In this document: positions 41,941-51,337 of the stretch, one piece after another
Layout of the letters: every line of letters starts with the position of its first letter
How positions within the stretch are numbered: the stretch's first letter is position 1
Origin: Polyangia bacterium
GTDB lineage: Bacteria; Myxococcota_A; Polyangia; Nannocystales; Nannocystaceae
DNA: 64,000 nt
Assembly (NCBI GenBank): GCA_030430565.1
Contig: JAUIKS010000032.1
Location: forward strand, 78,863-142,862
Direction of reading: 5' to 3'
The notes under the pieces: model-generated
What the model was told of the DNA's origin: nothing
Databases searched by the model: none
What the model saw: the letters and a program-made list of their open reading frames with translations, nothing else
Program-made: the position numbers and the translations under genes

Positions 41941-44373
41941 CTAGAAGCGGCCCCAGTCGCCTGGCGTCTCGGACATCTCGAGCCGCAGCGTGGCCCCGTC
42001 CGCGAGCTGCGCCCACTCGACCCACGGGACCTCGAGCGGCGCGCCGTCGAGCTCGGCCGCGGTGACGTAGAGCCGCTCGGCGCTCGCCCCCTCGGCGATG
42101 ATCGTCAGCGGGACGCGCTCGGGCGAACCCGCGCCCAGGTCGAGCTCGACGCGCTCGAACAGCGGGCTGCCGACGTAGAAGCGCTGCGTCCCCGGGATCG
42201 GGTAGAGGCCGGCGGCGCTGAGGATGTACCAGGCGCTCATCGTCCCGCCGTCGTCGTTGCCGGGGAGCCCGCCGGCGTCGACCCCGTAGTGCTGCGCGAG
42301 CGCCCAGCGGACCCAGCGCTGGGTCTCGTCGGGGCGCCCGAGCGCGGCGAACAGGTAGGTGTTGGGCAGCGACGGCTCGTTGCTGTGCCAGTAGTACTCG
42401 AAGGGGTTGATCGAGTTGCCGTGCTTGTTCGTGAGGTGGGTGTCGCTCAGCTCGAAGTACTCGCGCAGCTTGGCGAGCGCGGCCTCGCGCCCGCCGAACA
42501 TGTCCGCGAGGCCTTCTGGATCGTGGGGCGCGGACCAGGTGTACTGCCAGGCGTCGCCCTCGGCGTAGACGTCGAGCCACTCGGTCGGCGTGAAGCCGTC
42601 GAGCTGCCACGATCCGTCGGCGCGCCGGCCGATCAGGAACTGCAGCTCGGGGTGGAACAGGTTCTGGAAGCTGCGCGCGCGCGCGTCGAACATCGCCGCG
42701 TCGTCGTGCTCGCCGAGCAGCTCGGCGAAGCGCGCGAGCGCGTAGTCGTCGTGGGCGAATTCGACCGTCCGCGAGACCGAGGAGCTGGCGACGTCGCTGG
42801 CGACGTAGCCGCGCTCCAGGTAGCTCTCGACGCCCGCGCGCCCGGCGTTGGGCCTGGGGCCCGTCGCGTGCAGGCGCGCGCCCGCGTAGGCGGCGTCCCA
42901 GTCGAAGTCGGTGAGGCCCTTGAGCGCGGCGTCGGCGAGCACGATGTCCGCGCTCGTGCCGACCATCCCGCCGGTGTAGCCGACGCCCAGCGGCCACTTC
43001 GGGAGGTCGCCGCCTTGCTCGTACATGCGCACCAGCGACTGCATCATCGCGCCGTGGCGGTCGCGCTGGATCAGGTTGAAGAGCGGGTGCAGCGTCCGGT
43101 AGGTGTCCCACAGCGAGAAGTCGCTGTAGTAGGTCTGACCGCCGTCGTCGTGGACCGCCCCGTCGAAGCCGCGGTAGCGCCCGTCGGCCTCGGAGTAGGT
43201 CGTCGGCGCGAGGTGGACGCGGTACATCGACGAGTAGAATTTCAGGCGCTCAGCCGGGCTGCCTCCGAGGACACGTACGCGCGAGAGCTCGTCCTGCCAG
43301 GCCGCGGCCGCGGCCGCGCGGGTCTCCTCGAACGCGAACTCGGGGAGCGAGGCCTCGAGGTTGGCGAGCGCCTGCTCCTCCGAGATGTACGAGAGCCCGA
43401 CCAGCAGCTCGACCTGCGACGCGTCGCGCAGATCGAACTGCAGGTACGCGCCGATGTCCCCGCCCGAGAGGCTCGACTGCTCGAGCAGCGCGCCCTCTTC
43501 GTCCCAGACCCCGCGGGACTGCGCCGCCCGGCTGAGGCGGACGTGGAAGTAGGTCTTGAGGCCGCCGAAGCGCTTGGAGTAGCCGCCGTTCGTCGTCGTC
43601 CAGCCGTGGAGCGAGAGGCCGTCGTCGGCGATCGTGACGTGGCTGTCGGTCGAGGGCTCCTCCGCCGGGATGTAGCCGAGGTCGAAGACGATCACGCCCT
43701 CGGCGGTCGGCTCGGCCCAGCGGTAGCGGTGGTGGGCGGCGTACATCGCCCCGGTCAGCTCGGCGAGGATGCCGGTGTCGAGCATCGTGACGCCGTAGTA
43801 GCCGGGCTCGGCCCACTCCTGCTCGTGCGAGAACAGCGAGCGCGCGCCGCCCTTCGCGGTCTTGCCCTCGTCCATGCCGATCGTCGGCGTGATCAGCAGC
43901 GCGCCGAAGTCGGGCACGCCCATGCCGTTGAAGCGGTTGTGCGAGAAGCCCCACAGGTGCGTGTCGTTGTAGCTGTAGCCGGTGCAGTTCGAAAACCCGA
44001 TCTGGAGGCCGGCGATCCCGGTGTCAGGCCCGGCCTTGACGAGCGAGAAGGGCACCGTCGGCCCAGGGTTCATGGTGCCGACGCCGTAGCCGACGCCGCC
44101 GCTGCCGATGAACGGGTCGACGAGCGCGGTCAGATCCTCGTCGGGCCAGGGGAAGGCGTCCTCGCCGGTCTCGCTCGCGTCGGTCTCGCTGGTCGAGCCG
44201 GTCGAGCCGGTGTCCGCGCTCGTCCCCGTCGTCGTCGCGTCGTCGCTCGCGCCGCTGTCGCTTTGGGAGTCGGTGTAGAGCTCGTAGCCGCACGCGCTGG
44301 CGGCGAGCGCGAGCGCGATGAGGAGCGTGGAGCGTGTAGATGCACGGAGATCGAGCCGGCTGCGCGTGTGCAT
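41941..44373 (-). CDS. GH92 alpha-mannosidase-like lipoprotein
   Basis: 810 residues. Signal ends ALAASACGYE; a Ser/Thr/Asp/Glu linker follows. The catalytic part fits the GH92 family of Ca-dependent exo-alpha-mannosidases: VDPFIGSGGVGYGVGTMNPGPTVPFSLVK at the N-terminal beta-sandwich, FSHNRFNGMGVPDFG, then LKFYSSMYRVHLAPTTYSEADGRYRGFD in the helical domain, SLWDTYRTLHPLF, and GLPGNDDGGTMSAWYILSAAGLYPIPG, where GNDDxGxMSAWY is the family hallmark near the catalytic base. GH92 enzymes remove mannose from high-mannose glycans, so this could act on eukaryotic or fungal glycoproteins or polysaccharides at the cell surface. TAGATT lies 6 nt before its ATG. Confidence 0.93.
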   Translation of the reverse strand: MHTRSRLDLRASTRSTLLIALALAASACGYELYTDSQSDSGASDDATTTGTSADTGSTGSTSETDASETGEDAFPWPDEDLTALVDPFIGSGGVGYGVGTMNPGPTVPFSLVKAGPDTGIAGLQIGFSNCTGYSYNDTHLWGFSHNRFNGMGVPDFGALLITPTIGMDEGKTAKGGARSLFSHEQEWAEPGYYGVTMLDTGILAELTGAMYAAHHRYRWAEPTAEGVIVFDLGYIPAEEPSTDSHVTIADDGLSLHGWTTTNGGYSKRFGGLKTYFHVRLSRAAQSRGVWDEEGALLEQSSLSGGDIGAYLQFDLRDASQVELLVGLSYISEEQALANLEASLPEFAFEETRAAAAAAWQDELSRVRVLGGSPAERLKFYSSMYRVHLAPTTYSEADGRYRGFDGAVHDDGGQTYYSDFSLWDTYRTLHPLFNLIQRDRHGAMMQSLVRMYEQGGDLPKWPLGVGYTGGMVGTSADIVLADAALKGLTDFDWDAAYAGARLHATGPRPNAGRAGVESYLERGYVASDVASSSVSRTVEFAHDDYALARFAELLGEHDDAAMFDARARSFQNLFHPELQFLIGRRADGSWQLDGFTPTEWLDVYAEGDAWQYTWSAPHDPEGLADMFGGREAALAKLREYFELSDTHLTNKHGNSINPFEYYWHSNEPSLPNTYLFAALGRPDETQRWVRWALAQHYGVDAGGLPGNDDGGTMSAWYILSAAGLYPIPGTQRFYVGSPLFERVELDLGAGSPERVPLTIIAEGASAERLYVTAAELDGAPLEVPWVEWAQLADGATLRLEMSETPGDWGRF

Positions 44374-44379
44374 GCAGGG

Positions 44380-44385
44380 AATCTA
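44380..44385 (-). promoter_or_regulatory. -10 element of GH92 gene (leaderless)
   Basis: TAGATT on the minus strand, 6 nt (CCCTGC) before the ATG at 44373; no ribosome-binding site. Confidence 0.5.
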
Positions 44386-44503
44386 CCCTCCGCTGGACAC
44401 TGATTGTTTGTTCATGTTCGGAAATTGCTGGCCGCGTCACGCGCCGCGAAACCGAACTGCGCGGACTGGGTCCAATGTGACACACTCGCGCCCACGGAAT
44501 CCC

Positions 44504-45556
44504 ATGCGCCGACAGCTCACGATTTTGACCACAGCCCTGCTCACCTCCACGCTCGCGCTCACCAGCGCCTGTGACGGCGGGGAGAAACCCGCAGACAAGA
44601 AGGCCGAGACGAAGGCGGACGCCAAGGCCGAGACGAAGGCGGACGCCAAGGCCGAGAAGAAAGAGAAGACCGAGGCCGAGAAGCAGGAGGAAGGTCGCAC
44701 GAAGAACGCCGAGCGCATGAAGGAGCTCGAGGAGAAGAGCAAGGACGAGACCGCGCGCTGGACCGACGAGGTCAAGGCCAAGGCCAAGGAGCTCTCGGAG
44801 AAGGAGTGGAAGAGCGCCGAGGACGCCGTGAAGGCGATCCTCGCGAGCCCGCACCGACTCCCGGATCACGCCGCGCGCGACGAGTACCGACACCCCGCCG
44901 AGACCATGGCGTTCTTCGGGATCACGCCGGAGATGACGGTCATCGAGGTCGGCCCAGGCGGGGGCTGGTACACCGAGGTGCTCGCGCCGCTGCTCGCCAA
45001 CAAGGGCAAGCTGATCATCACCGACTTTGACATGAACGCGCCCGATCACGAGTGGACGTGGTTCGCGGCCCGGCGCATGAAGGCCTTCCTCGACCGCTCG
45101 CCCGAGCTGTTCGGCAAGGTCGAGAAGGACATCCAGAAGAGCTACAAGGAGTTCTCGCTGTCGACCAAGGACGCCGACGCGGTGATGATCATCCGCGGGC
45201 TCCACGGCTGGCACAACGCCGGCAACCTGCAGAAGAACCTGAAGGTCGTGCACGGCGCGCTCAAGCCGGGCGGGACCCTGGCGATCGTCCAGCACCGCGC
45301 GAAGGCGGACGCCAAGGCCGAGGAGTCGGCGAAGAAGGGCTACCTGCCGGAGGCCTGGCTGATCGAGGAGGTCCAGCAGCTCGGCTTTGAGCTGGTCGAG
45401 AAGTCTGAGATCAACGCCAACCCGAAGGACACGAAGGACTACGAGGAGGGCGTCTGGACGCTGCCGCCGACGCTGGCGCTCAAGGACAAAGACAAAGACA
45501 AGTACACCGCGATCGGCGAGAGCGATCGCATGACGCTTAAGTTCAAGAAGAAGTAG
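44504..45556 (+). CDS. Lipoprotein with class I SAM-methyltransferase domain
   Basis: 350 residues from the ATG at 44504; the frame extends upstream into the GH92 promoter but the signal peptide begins here (ILTTALLTSTLALTSACDGG). Residues 25-100 are a Lys/Ala/Glu/Asp repeat (ETKADAKAETKADAK), a charged linker. A Rossmann methyltransferase domain follows: FGITPEMTVIEVGPGGGWYTEVLAPLL (motif I), LIITDFDMNAPD, and DADAVMIIRGLHGWHN, LKPGGTLAIVQHR. It resembles COG4798-type predicted methyltransferases, which are often exported. An extracytoplasmic SAM methyltransferase is unusual because SAM is cytoplasmic; it may be catalytically inactive or bind another ligand. Convergent with the kinase gene, 6 bp gap. 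Confidence 0.82.
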   Translation: MRRQLTILTTALLTSTLALTSACDGGEKPADKKAETKADAKAETKADAKAEKKEKTEAEKQEEGRTKNAERMKELEEKSKDETARWTDEVKAKAKELSEKEWKSAEDAVKAILASPHRLPDHAARDEYRHPAETMAFFGITPEMTVIEVGPGGGWYTEVLAPLLANKGKLIITDFDMNAPDHEWTWFAARRMKAFLDRSPELFGKVEKDIQKSYKEFSLSTKDADAVMIIRGLHGWHNAGNLQKNLKVVHGALKPGGTLAIVQHRAKADAKAEESAKKGYLPEAWLIEEVQQLGFELVEKSEINANPKDTKDYEEGVWTLPPTLALKDKDKDKYTAIGESDRMTLKFKKK

Positions 45557-45562
45557 CGCCGC

Positions 45563-47056
45563 TCAGGTCGGCTGGAGCGCGGCCCGGGCGCGCTCCAGCG
45601 CCTCGTCGACCGTGTCGTGCAGCGTCCAGGTCCCCGGCGCGCGCACCGGTTCGAACACGAAGCTCGCGCCGAAGCGAAACACCGGATCGGGCGTCGCGGC
45701 GGCGACGTGGATCAGGTGCGGGTCCATGAACAAGCCGCGGATGACCTCCATGACGTTCTGGCTCGGCATGTACGCGCGGCGGAGGTCCACGACCATCCCG
45801 TAGATCTCGACAGAGCGCACGAGCTCGTCGAGCTGGATGCGCATCTGGGCGACCGTGTAGATCGTCGGCATCGGCACCTCCCAGTACCGGATGATGCCCG
45901 GCTCCAACCACTGAATGCAGTCCCGGATCGCGCGCTGCTCGGCGCGCGAGGTGTTGTGCTCGTGGAACAAGCGATTGGTGAGGGTCGCGGGCGAGATGTC
46001 GGTCGGGCCCTTGGCGCTCAGGTCGAGCGTGTCGAGCAGCGCCGACATCGAGGAGAAGCGGTCCTGGTAGCGGAACGAGAGCCCGCGGCGCAGCGCCTCG
46101 ATCACGCGCGGCGGGATCTGTGAAGTCGCGGGGGGCTCGGCGTACTGGGAGCGCAGCATCGCGGAGATCCGCTCGATCGAGGTCTCGCCGGGGAAGGGCG
46201 AGCAGCCGAGCAGCGCCTCGTAGAGCGCGAGGCAGTACGAGAACTGATCGGAGTGCGGCCCCGTCGCCCAGCCGAGGAACTGCTCGGGGGCCATGTACGC
46301 GGGCGTGCCGGTGAGCTTCCCGGTCTGGCTCATCGACACGGACTCGTTGGCCAGCGCGATCGAGTCGAGCGGCGCGTCGACCGGCTGCATCGCGCCGGTC
46401 TTCTCCGAGCGCAGCTGGGCGCTGGCGAGGCCGAAGTCGAGGACCTTGGCCACGCCCGCGCGGTTGACCATGACGTTGCCGGGTTTGAAGTCACGGTGCG
46501 CGAAGCCCTTGGCGTGGGCGGCCACGAGGCCGTCACCGGCCGCGCGGAACGCCGTGAGGATCTCCTTCCACCCCCGCTGCTGCGCGGTGAGCCAGCGATC
46601 GAGGGTCATCCCGTCGATCAGCTCCATGACGATGAACACCCCGTCCTCGACGGAGACGCCGGCCTCATCTTTGTGGCCGTAGGTGCCGGCGTCGTACACG
46701 GCGACGATGTTGGGGTGCGCGAGCTTGGCGAGCGCGTGGGCCTCGCGCAGCAGCTTCCGGCGCGCGCGCTGCTGACTGCGGTTGCGCTCCGAGTCGCGCT
46801 CCTCGTCGGGATCCTCGTCCTCGTGCGTGGGCGCGGCGCGGCGCAGCAGCTTGATCGCGACCTTGCGATCCAGAATCGGATCGCGGGCCGCGTAGACCTG
46901 TCCAAAGCCGCCCGAGCCGATGGTCTTCAGCAGGGTGTAGCGCGGGAGCTCGATCGGGTGCGTGACCCCTTCGCTCGGGGCCTCGACGAGGGAGCCGTCG
47001 GCGATCGTCGCTCCGAGCGCGTCGACCGGCACGAGCGTTTTGTTCTCCGCCGTCAT
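45563..47056 (-). CDS. Soluble Ser/Thr protein kinase with STAS-like C-terminus
   Basis: 497 residues with no membrane helix. Kinase domain about 40-330: SGGFGQVYAA, K69, a 15-residue acidic insertion after the N-lobe, HRDFKPGN (187-194), DFGLA (207-211), GTPAYMAPEQF. The last 140 residues (from about 355) form a separate alpha/beta domain: IQWLEPGIIRYWEVPMPTIYTVAQMRIQLDELVRSVEIYGMVVDLRRAYMPSQNVMEVIRGLF. The order of short strands and helices and the VVDLRRA strand suggest a STAS- or SpoIIAA-like fold. This would link the kinase to partner-switching regulation. TACAAT lies 11 nt before the ATG, so the leader is only a few nt long. Confidence 0.9.
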   Translation of the reverse strand: MTAENKTLVPVDALGATIADGSLVEAPSEGVTHPIELPRYTLLKTIGSGGFGQVYAARDPILDRKVAIKLLRRAAPTHEDEDPDEERDSERNRSQQRARRKLLREAHALAKLAHPNIVAVYDAGTYGHKDEAGVSVEDGVFIVMELIDGMTLDRWLTAQQRGWKEILTAFRAAGDGLVAAHAKGFAHRDFKPGNVMVNRAGVAKVLDFGLASAQLRSEKTGAMQPVDAPLDSIALANESVSMSQTGKLTGTPAYMAPEQFLGWATGPHSDQFSYCLALYEALLGCSPFPGETSIERISAMLRSQYAEPPATSQIPPRVIEALRRGLSFRYQDRFSSMSALLDTLDLSAKGPTDISPATLTNRLFHEHNTSRAEQRAIRDCIQWLEPGIIRYWEVPMPTIYTVAQMRIQLDELVRSVEIYGMVVDLRRAYMPSQNVMEVIRGLFMDPHLIHVAAATPDPVFRFGASFVFEPVRAPGTWTLHDTVDEALERARAALQPT

Positions 47057-47185
47057 CCTACGCCGCGATTGTATCGGAGATACTCCCCAGGTGGTCGCGT
47101 CGGTCCCGGTGTCGGCGCGCGTGCGCTGCTGCGGCGCTCGGCTTCACGGGCGCGATTGCGCGAGCGCGTCGCGTAAGCGTCAGCG

Positions 47186-49687
47186 TCAGTTCGTTGGGAT
47201 GAACTCGAGGACACCGCGCGCGTCGGCGGCGAGCTGGGCCTCGGATCCGCCCGCAGCGTGCTGGCGGTTGACGATCCAGTCCTCGAGTTGATCGACGGCG
47301 TGCGGGTGCTTGGGCTGACCGGCGTTCCCCCCCGGGAGCACGAAGCCCGCCTCGATCCCAGGGCTGACGACCTGGCGCAGCGCGGGGCCGTCATCGGTCT
47401 TGTACTCGCCGAGCACGCCGTAGTGATCCATGGCGTACACGCAGTGACGTCCGCCGGGCATGGCGTGGCGCTCCTGGCCGAGCAGGGGGCGGAGGATCTT
47501 CTTCGAGGCGAAGGGGTGCGCGAGCTCGAGCGTGTGCGCGCGGCCCCACGTCCAGCGCGCGACGTCGCCCCCGAATTGCTTCTTGAGCGCGCGCTCGGCC
47601 GCCCGCGCGGCCTCCAGCACCGCGCTCGGGAGCTCCTCGCGCGCGGGCGTGCTGGGGTCGTCCCAGCGGTGCGCGAGGCCAGGGTCGAACAGCGCGGCGT
47701 GCATCACCGCCTCCGAGAGACGGCTGCGGATGAGCTCCTCGCGGGCGCGCGGGTCGGGGATGTGGGGCCGCAGCAGGCGCTGGTGCAGCTGACCGCGGAT
47801 CGCCTCGTAGATCAGCGGCGCGCGCAGCTCGGTCTCGTAGTCGTAGCCCCACGCGCGCAGCTCGGCGATCATGGCGGCGAGCCGGGGCGAGGGCGCGGGC
47901 GACCGCGCGAGCGCTCGCTCGAGGGCCGCGAGCAGCAGCGGGACGACCCGGGCGGCCTCGAGGTTGATGGTGTCGATCTGCAGGGCGCGGGCGCGGGCGC
48001 GATCCCAGACCGGGGTGGCGTCGAGGGCGGTCGCGATCCGCAGCGCGCGGTAGTTGCCGGAGGTGTAGATGTTGAAGCGCGCCTCGTCGCGGAGGATCGG
48101 CTGGTTGGTGGGGACGAGCACGCCCGACGCGGGGTCGATGATCACGGGGCGCGCGGCCTCGGGGAGGATCGTCGCGCGCAGGTTGGCGCTGCGCGTGCCG
48201 TCGCGCGGCAGCGCTGACGCGCGCGCGGCTGGGAGCGCGCCGCCGAGGACGTAGCCGATGTGCCCGTCGGCCGTGGCGAAGGTCCAGTTCTGGCTCGGGG
48301 TCGGCAGCATCCGGACGCCCTCGACGACCTCCTGGGCGCTCGCGGCTCGGTGCACGCGGTCGAAGGCGGAGACCATCGGCAGCGGCGCGTCGCCCGTCGC
48401 GCCCAGCCAGTGCAGCGCGTAGACCCGGCCCGGCACGATGCTGTCCTCTCGGCCAGAATTGAACACCGGCCCGAAGTGGCTGACGCGGTAGAGCTCGCGC
48501 TCGACCTTCGCCTTCGCGCCCTCCCCCCAGCGGAACTCCTGCGGCCACGGCTCGAACGAGACCCAGCGGTCGTCGAGCAGGTAGCGGGTCGCGTCGTCGG
48601 GATCGACCGTGAGCGAGTAGAGGTCCTGGACGTCGACGTACGAGGTCGTCAGCGACCAGGCGAGGTAGGGCGTCCGCCCGATCACGACCATCGGCAGGCC
48701 GGGGAAGGTCGCGCCGCTGACATCGGCGCTCGGCGTGTGCAGGTGCAGCTCGTAGAACACCGCCGGCCAGGGCAGCGAGAGGTGCGGGTCGCCGGCGAGG
48801 ATCGGGCGGCCGTCGGCGGTCCGGCTCCCGGCGATCGCGAAGGCGTTGCTGCCCCCGTTCGGCGCCTCGGCCCAGGCCGTGACCGCGTCCGCGAGCGCGC
48901 CGCGCAGCGCCCGGGCGTCCGCGTTCACCTCGGCGCGCGTCGTCGTCGACGGCGTGGGCGCTCGCGCGCCGCTCATCGACACCGGCGGCTTGAGCGGCGG
49001 GGTCGGCACGGCCGGCCGCGCGCGCGGGTCCGGATCGACGATCGAGTTCCCGAGGCTCGAGCTGACCTGGACGATCCAGGCCGCGTCGGCCGGGTTCGCG
49101 GCGGCCGCGAGCGCGCGCTCAAAGACCAGCTCCTGCGCGGCGTTCTGAGCCAGAGACCAGGCCTGCAGCCGACCGATCGACGCCGTGTCGCGCGCGCTCC
49201 AGTCCTCGGGCGTGTAGCCGAGCAGGCGGAACTCGACGGGCCGGGGCAAGGACTTCGTCGCGAGGTTGACGCCAGCGGTGTAGGCCTCGATGCGCGCGCG
49301 ATCACGCGCGGGCATGGCCTCGAGCAGCGCGTCGAGCTTGTAGGTCAGCAGCCGCAGCCGACGATCGACGTCGAGCAGGTCCTCGCCGAGCATCTCGGTC
49401 AAGCGCCCCTGGGACGCGAGGCGCAGCAGCTCGAGCTGGAAGCGGCGCGCGCGGGCGTGCAGGTAGCCGGTCACGAAGGCCGCGTCGTCGTCGCTGGCCG
49501 CGAACACGTGGGGGACATCGTGGCGATCGAGGTAGACCTTCGCGGGCGCCCCCATCGTCGGGGCGGCGATCCGATCGTCGCCGGGCGGGAACGACTTGCG
49601 CGCCATCGCGGCGCAGCCGGAGCTGCTCGCGAGCGCGAGCGTGAGCGTGATGGAGGCGAGCCGGGCGTGGTCGAGCAGGCGGGGCAC
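47186..49687 (-). CDS. Penicillin acylase family (Ntn hydrolase) lipoprotein
   Basis: 833 residues from GTG 49687. Signal ends LASSSGCAAM. The alpha-chain part has VYLDRHDVPHVFAASDDDAAFVTGYLHARARRFQLELLR. The N-terminal nucleophile of the beta chain is S280 in APNGGSNAFAIAGSRTADGRPILAGDPHL, where autocatalytic cleavage of the spacer before the Ser is expected. LPMVVIGRTPYLAWSLTTSYVDVQDLY and the C-terminal MPGGRHCVYAMDHYG region also match. Family members hydrolyse side-chain amides such as beta-lactam side chains or acyl-homoserine lactones; the substrate cannot be told from sequence. TATACC lies 8 nt before the GTG. Confidence 0.92.
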   Translation of the reverse strand: MPRLLDHARLASITLTLALASSSGCAAMARKSFPPGDDRIAAPTMGAPAKVYLDRHDVPHVFAASDDDAAFVTGYLHARARRFQLELLRLASQGRLTEMLGEDLLDVDRRLRLLTYKLDALLEAMPARDRARIEAYTAGVNLATKSLPRPVEFRLLGYTPEDWSARDTASIGRLQAWSLAQNAAQELVFERALAAAANPADAAWIVQVSSSLGNSIVDPDPRARPAVPTPPLKPPVSMSGARAPTPSTTTRAEVNADARALRGALADAVTAWAEAPNGGSNAFAIAGSRTADGRPILAGDPHLSLPWPAVFYELHLHTPSADVSGATFPGLPMVVIGRTPYLAWSLTTSYVDVQDLYSLTVDPDDATRYLLDDRWVSFEPWPQEFRWGEGAKAKVERELYRVSHFGPVFNSGREDSIVPGRVYALHWLGATGDAPLPMVSAFDRVHRAASAQEVVEGVRMLPTPSQNWTFATADGHIGYVLGGALPAARASALPRDGTRSANLRATILPEAARPVIIDPASGVLVPTNQPILRDEARFNIYTSGNYRALRIATALDATPVWDRARARALQIDTINLEAARVVPLLLAALERALARSPAPSPRLAAMIAELRAWGYDYETELRAPLIYEAIRGQLHQRLLRPHIPDPRAREELIRSRLSEAVMHAALFDPGLAHRWDDPSTPAREELPSAVLEAARAAERALKKQFGGDVARWTWGRAHTLELAHPFASKKILRPLLGQERHAMPGGRHCVYAMDHYGVLGEYKTDDGPALRQVVSPGIEAGFVLPGGNAGQPKHPHAVDQLEDWIVNRQHAAGGSEAQLAADARGVLEFIPTN

Positions 49688-49829
49688 GGGGCGAAGGTAT
49701 ACCGTTCACGGCGCCAGGATCCGCGAGGCCTCGGCGGTGAACTCACGGTCACGCCGCGCGCTCGCGCGCGTCGTCCGAGCGCGCGCTCGCGAGGTCGATG
49801 AGTGTACATCGTTCGCGCTTGACTCGGCG

Positions 49830-49837
49830 GACATGTC
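49830..49837. promoter_or_regulatory. GACATGTC palindrome upstream of lipoprotein gene
   Basis: Perfect 8-bp palindrome GACATGTC, 17 bp before the ATG at 49855. It shares GACATGT with elements at 3742, 8125, 13832 and 56933. Confidence 0.35.
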
Positions 49838-49854
49838 AAACGCAGGTTGAGTCC

Positions 49855-50979
49855 ATGCGTGGATCTCGACTGCTCTCGCGGGGCGCCGCGACCTTCAGCC
49901 TCTCGCTCGCGCTCGTGTTCACGCCGGCCTGCTCCGGCGATGACGCCGGGGGCTCGGCGGGCACGGACGCGAGCTCGAGCGCGACGCTCACCGGCGGTGG
50001 CGTCTCGATCTCGTCGACGGGCGGCGCGAGCTCGAACGCGAGCACCGGCGCGATGACGACGGGCGGGAGCACCGGCGGTACGGGGATGACGACCGGCGCG
50101 AGCGCGGTCTCCTCGAGCGGCGGCTTCAAGTTCGACGTCGGCGAGGAGACCTCGGGGGGCAGCACGACCGGCCCCGATGACTCGATGTGCCCCTGCGCGC
50201 CCAACTCGGACCTGATCTACGTGCTCTCGGACGACAAGCAGCTGTGGACCTACAACCCCCTGAACAACCTGTTCGTGACGGTCGGCGCGCTCGGCTGCCC
50301 GACGCCGAACACGACCTTCTCGATGGGCGTCGGTCGCGACGGCTACGCGTGGGTCCAGGACACCGCGCTGGTCGGCCTGAATTCGGTGGGGGACCTGTTC
50401 CGCATGAACGTCAGCGACCCGGCGGACTGCGTGGACCCGGGCTACACGCCGGGGGCGAACGGCTGGAATCACTTCGGGATGGCCTTCGTCTCGCAGAGCG
50501 ACATCAACCCCTGCGACTCGCTCTACGGCGCGCACTGGGACGGCGCGCTGGGCGGCTTCGGCGAGGGCGTGAACGTCGGCAAGCTCGGCGTGTTTGACGA
50601 GGACGCGCTGCAGATGAACACGATCGGCAGCAATAACTACAACGGCGCCGAGCTGACGGGCACCGGCGACGGCCGGCTCTACGCCTTCGGCGGGGTCCCG
50701 GACGCGAAGCTGATCCAGTTCGACAAGCAGACCGGCGAGGAGCTCGAGGTCATCTCCTTCGCCGGCTTCCCGCTGACGCAGGCCTTCGCGTTCGCGTTCT
50801 GGGGCGGCGACTTCTACTTCTTCACCGAGGCGAGCCCGGGGCAGATCGGGACCAAGAGCAAGGTCACCCGGCTCGACTACGACGGCGATCAGTCCCTGAC
50901 GACGGTCAACGCGGGCGGGCCCGTGCGCGTGGTCGGGGCCGGCGTCTCGACCTGCGCGCCGGTGCTGCCGCCCGGCTAG
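49855..50979 (+). CDS. Lipoprotein with propeller-like repeats, unknown function
   Basis: 374 residues from the ATG at 49855, which begins a good lipoprotein signal (SLSLALVFTPACSGDD); 19 codons upstream are not signal-like. A 100-residue Ser/Thr/Gly linker (TGGGVSISSTGG) follows. The mature domain contains LIYVLSDDKQLWTYNPLNNLFVTVG and LIQFDKQTGEELEVISFAG, short strands with W/Y and D-K-x-TG turns, which look like beta-propeller (quinoprotein/Kelch-like) blades. Cys residues (CPCAPNSDL, LGCPTPN, DCVDPG, PCDS, CAPVLPPG) may form disulfides. No enzymatic motif seen. It is divergent from the acylase gene. Confidence 0.78.
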   Translation: MRGSRLLSRGAATFSLSLALVFTPACSGDDAGGSAGTDASSSATLTGGGVSISSTGGASSNASTGAMTTGGSTGGTGMTTGASAVSSSGGFKFDVGEETSGGSTTGPDDSMCPCAPNSDLIYVLSDDKQLWTYNPLNNLFVTVGALGCPTPNTTFSMGVGRDGYAWVQDTALVGLNSVGDLFRMNVSDPADCVDPGYTPGANGWNHFGMAFVSQSDINPCDSLYGAHWDGALGGFGEGVNVGKLGVFDEDALQMNTIGSNNYNGAELTGTGDGRLYAFGGVPDAKLIQFDKQTGEELEVISFAGFPLTQAFAFAFWGGDFYFFTEASPGQIGTKSKVTRLDYDGDQSLTTVNAGGPVRVVGAGVSTCAPVLPPG

Positions 50980-51005
50980 GTTACAATCTTCCCTCGGCGA
51001 CCACG

Positions 51006-51305
51006 ATGCGCTTTAAGTCGACCCTGGTCTCGTTCCTGCTCGCGGCCGCGTCTGTCCTCGGGCTCAGCTCCTGCGCGAGCGCCCGCCTCAAGCGCGCGGT
51101 GAAGCAGGAGCGGGGGCTCAAGAAGGTCTCGTTGGACTACGTCGTGCACACGCGGAGCTGCCGCGGCGGGCGAGCGAGGTTCGAGGGGGAGCGGCGGGAC
51201 GCGTCGAGTGGGTCTCCCGAGCGCCTGTGCGGCGAGGTGTGCTGCGACCACGGCGAGTGCCGGTTCCGCGAATTCGCTCGCTGCGGCCGGGCGCCGCCGC
51301 GATAG
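51006..51305 (+). CDS. Small Cys-rich lipoprotein (tandem copy 1)
   Basis: 99 residues; signal ends ASVLGLSSCASARLKRAV. The mature part is basic and Cys-rich: HTRSCRGGRARFEGE, then LCGEVCCDHGECRFREFARCG. It is similar to the next gene, so the two are likely a tandem duplication. TACAAT lies 18 nt before the ATG, directly after the stop codon of the previous gene. Function unknown. Confidence 0.7.
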   Translation: MRFKSTLVSFLLAAASVLGLSSCASARLKRAVKQERGLKKVSLDYVVHTRSCRGGRARFEGERRDASSGSPERLCGEVCCDHGECRFREFARCGRAPPR

Positions 51306-51337
51306 CGGGGGCTGGTGCTACGATCGGCGCGGCAGCG

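Noticed and set aside
41899..44403. 834-codon plus-strand frame opposite the GH92 gene
   Set aside because: Antisense shadow; GH92 motifs are unambiguous on the minus strand.
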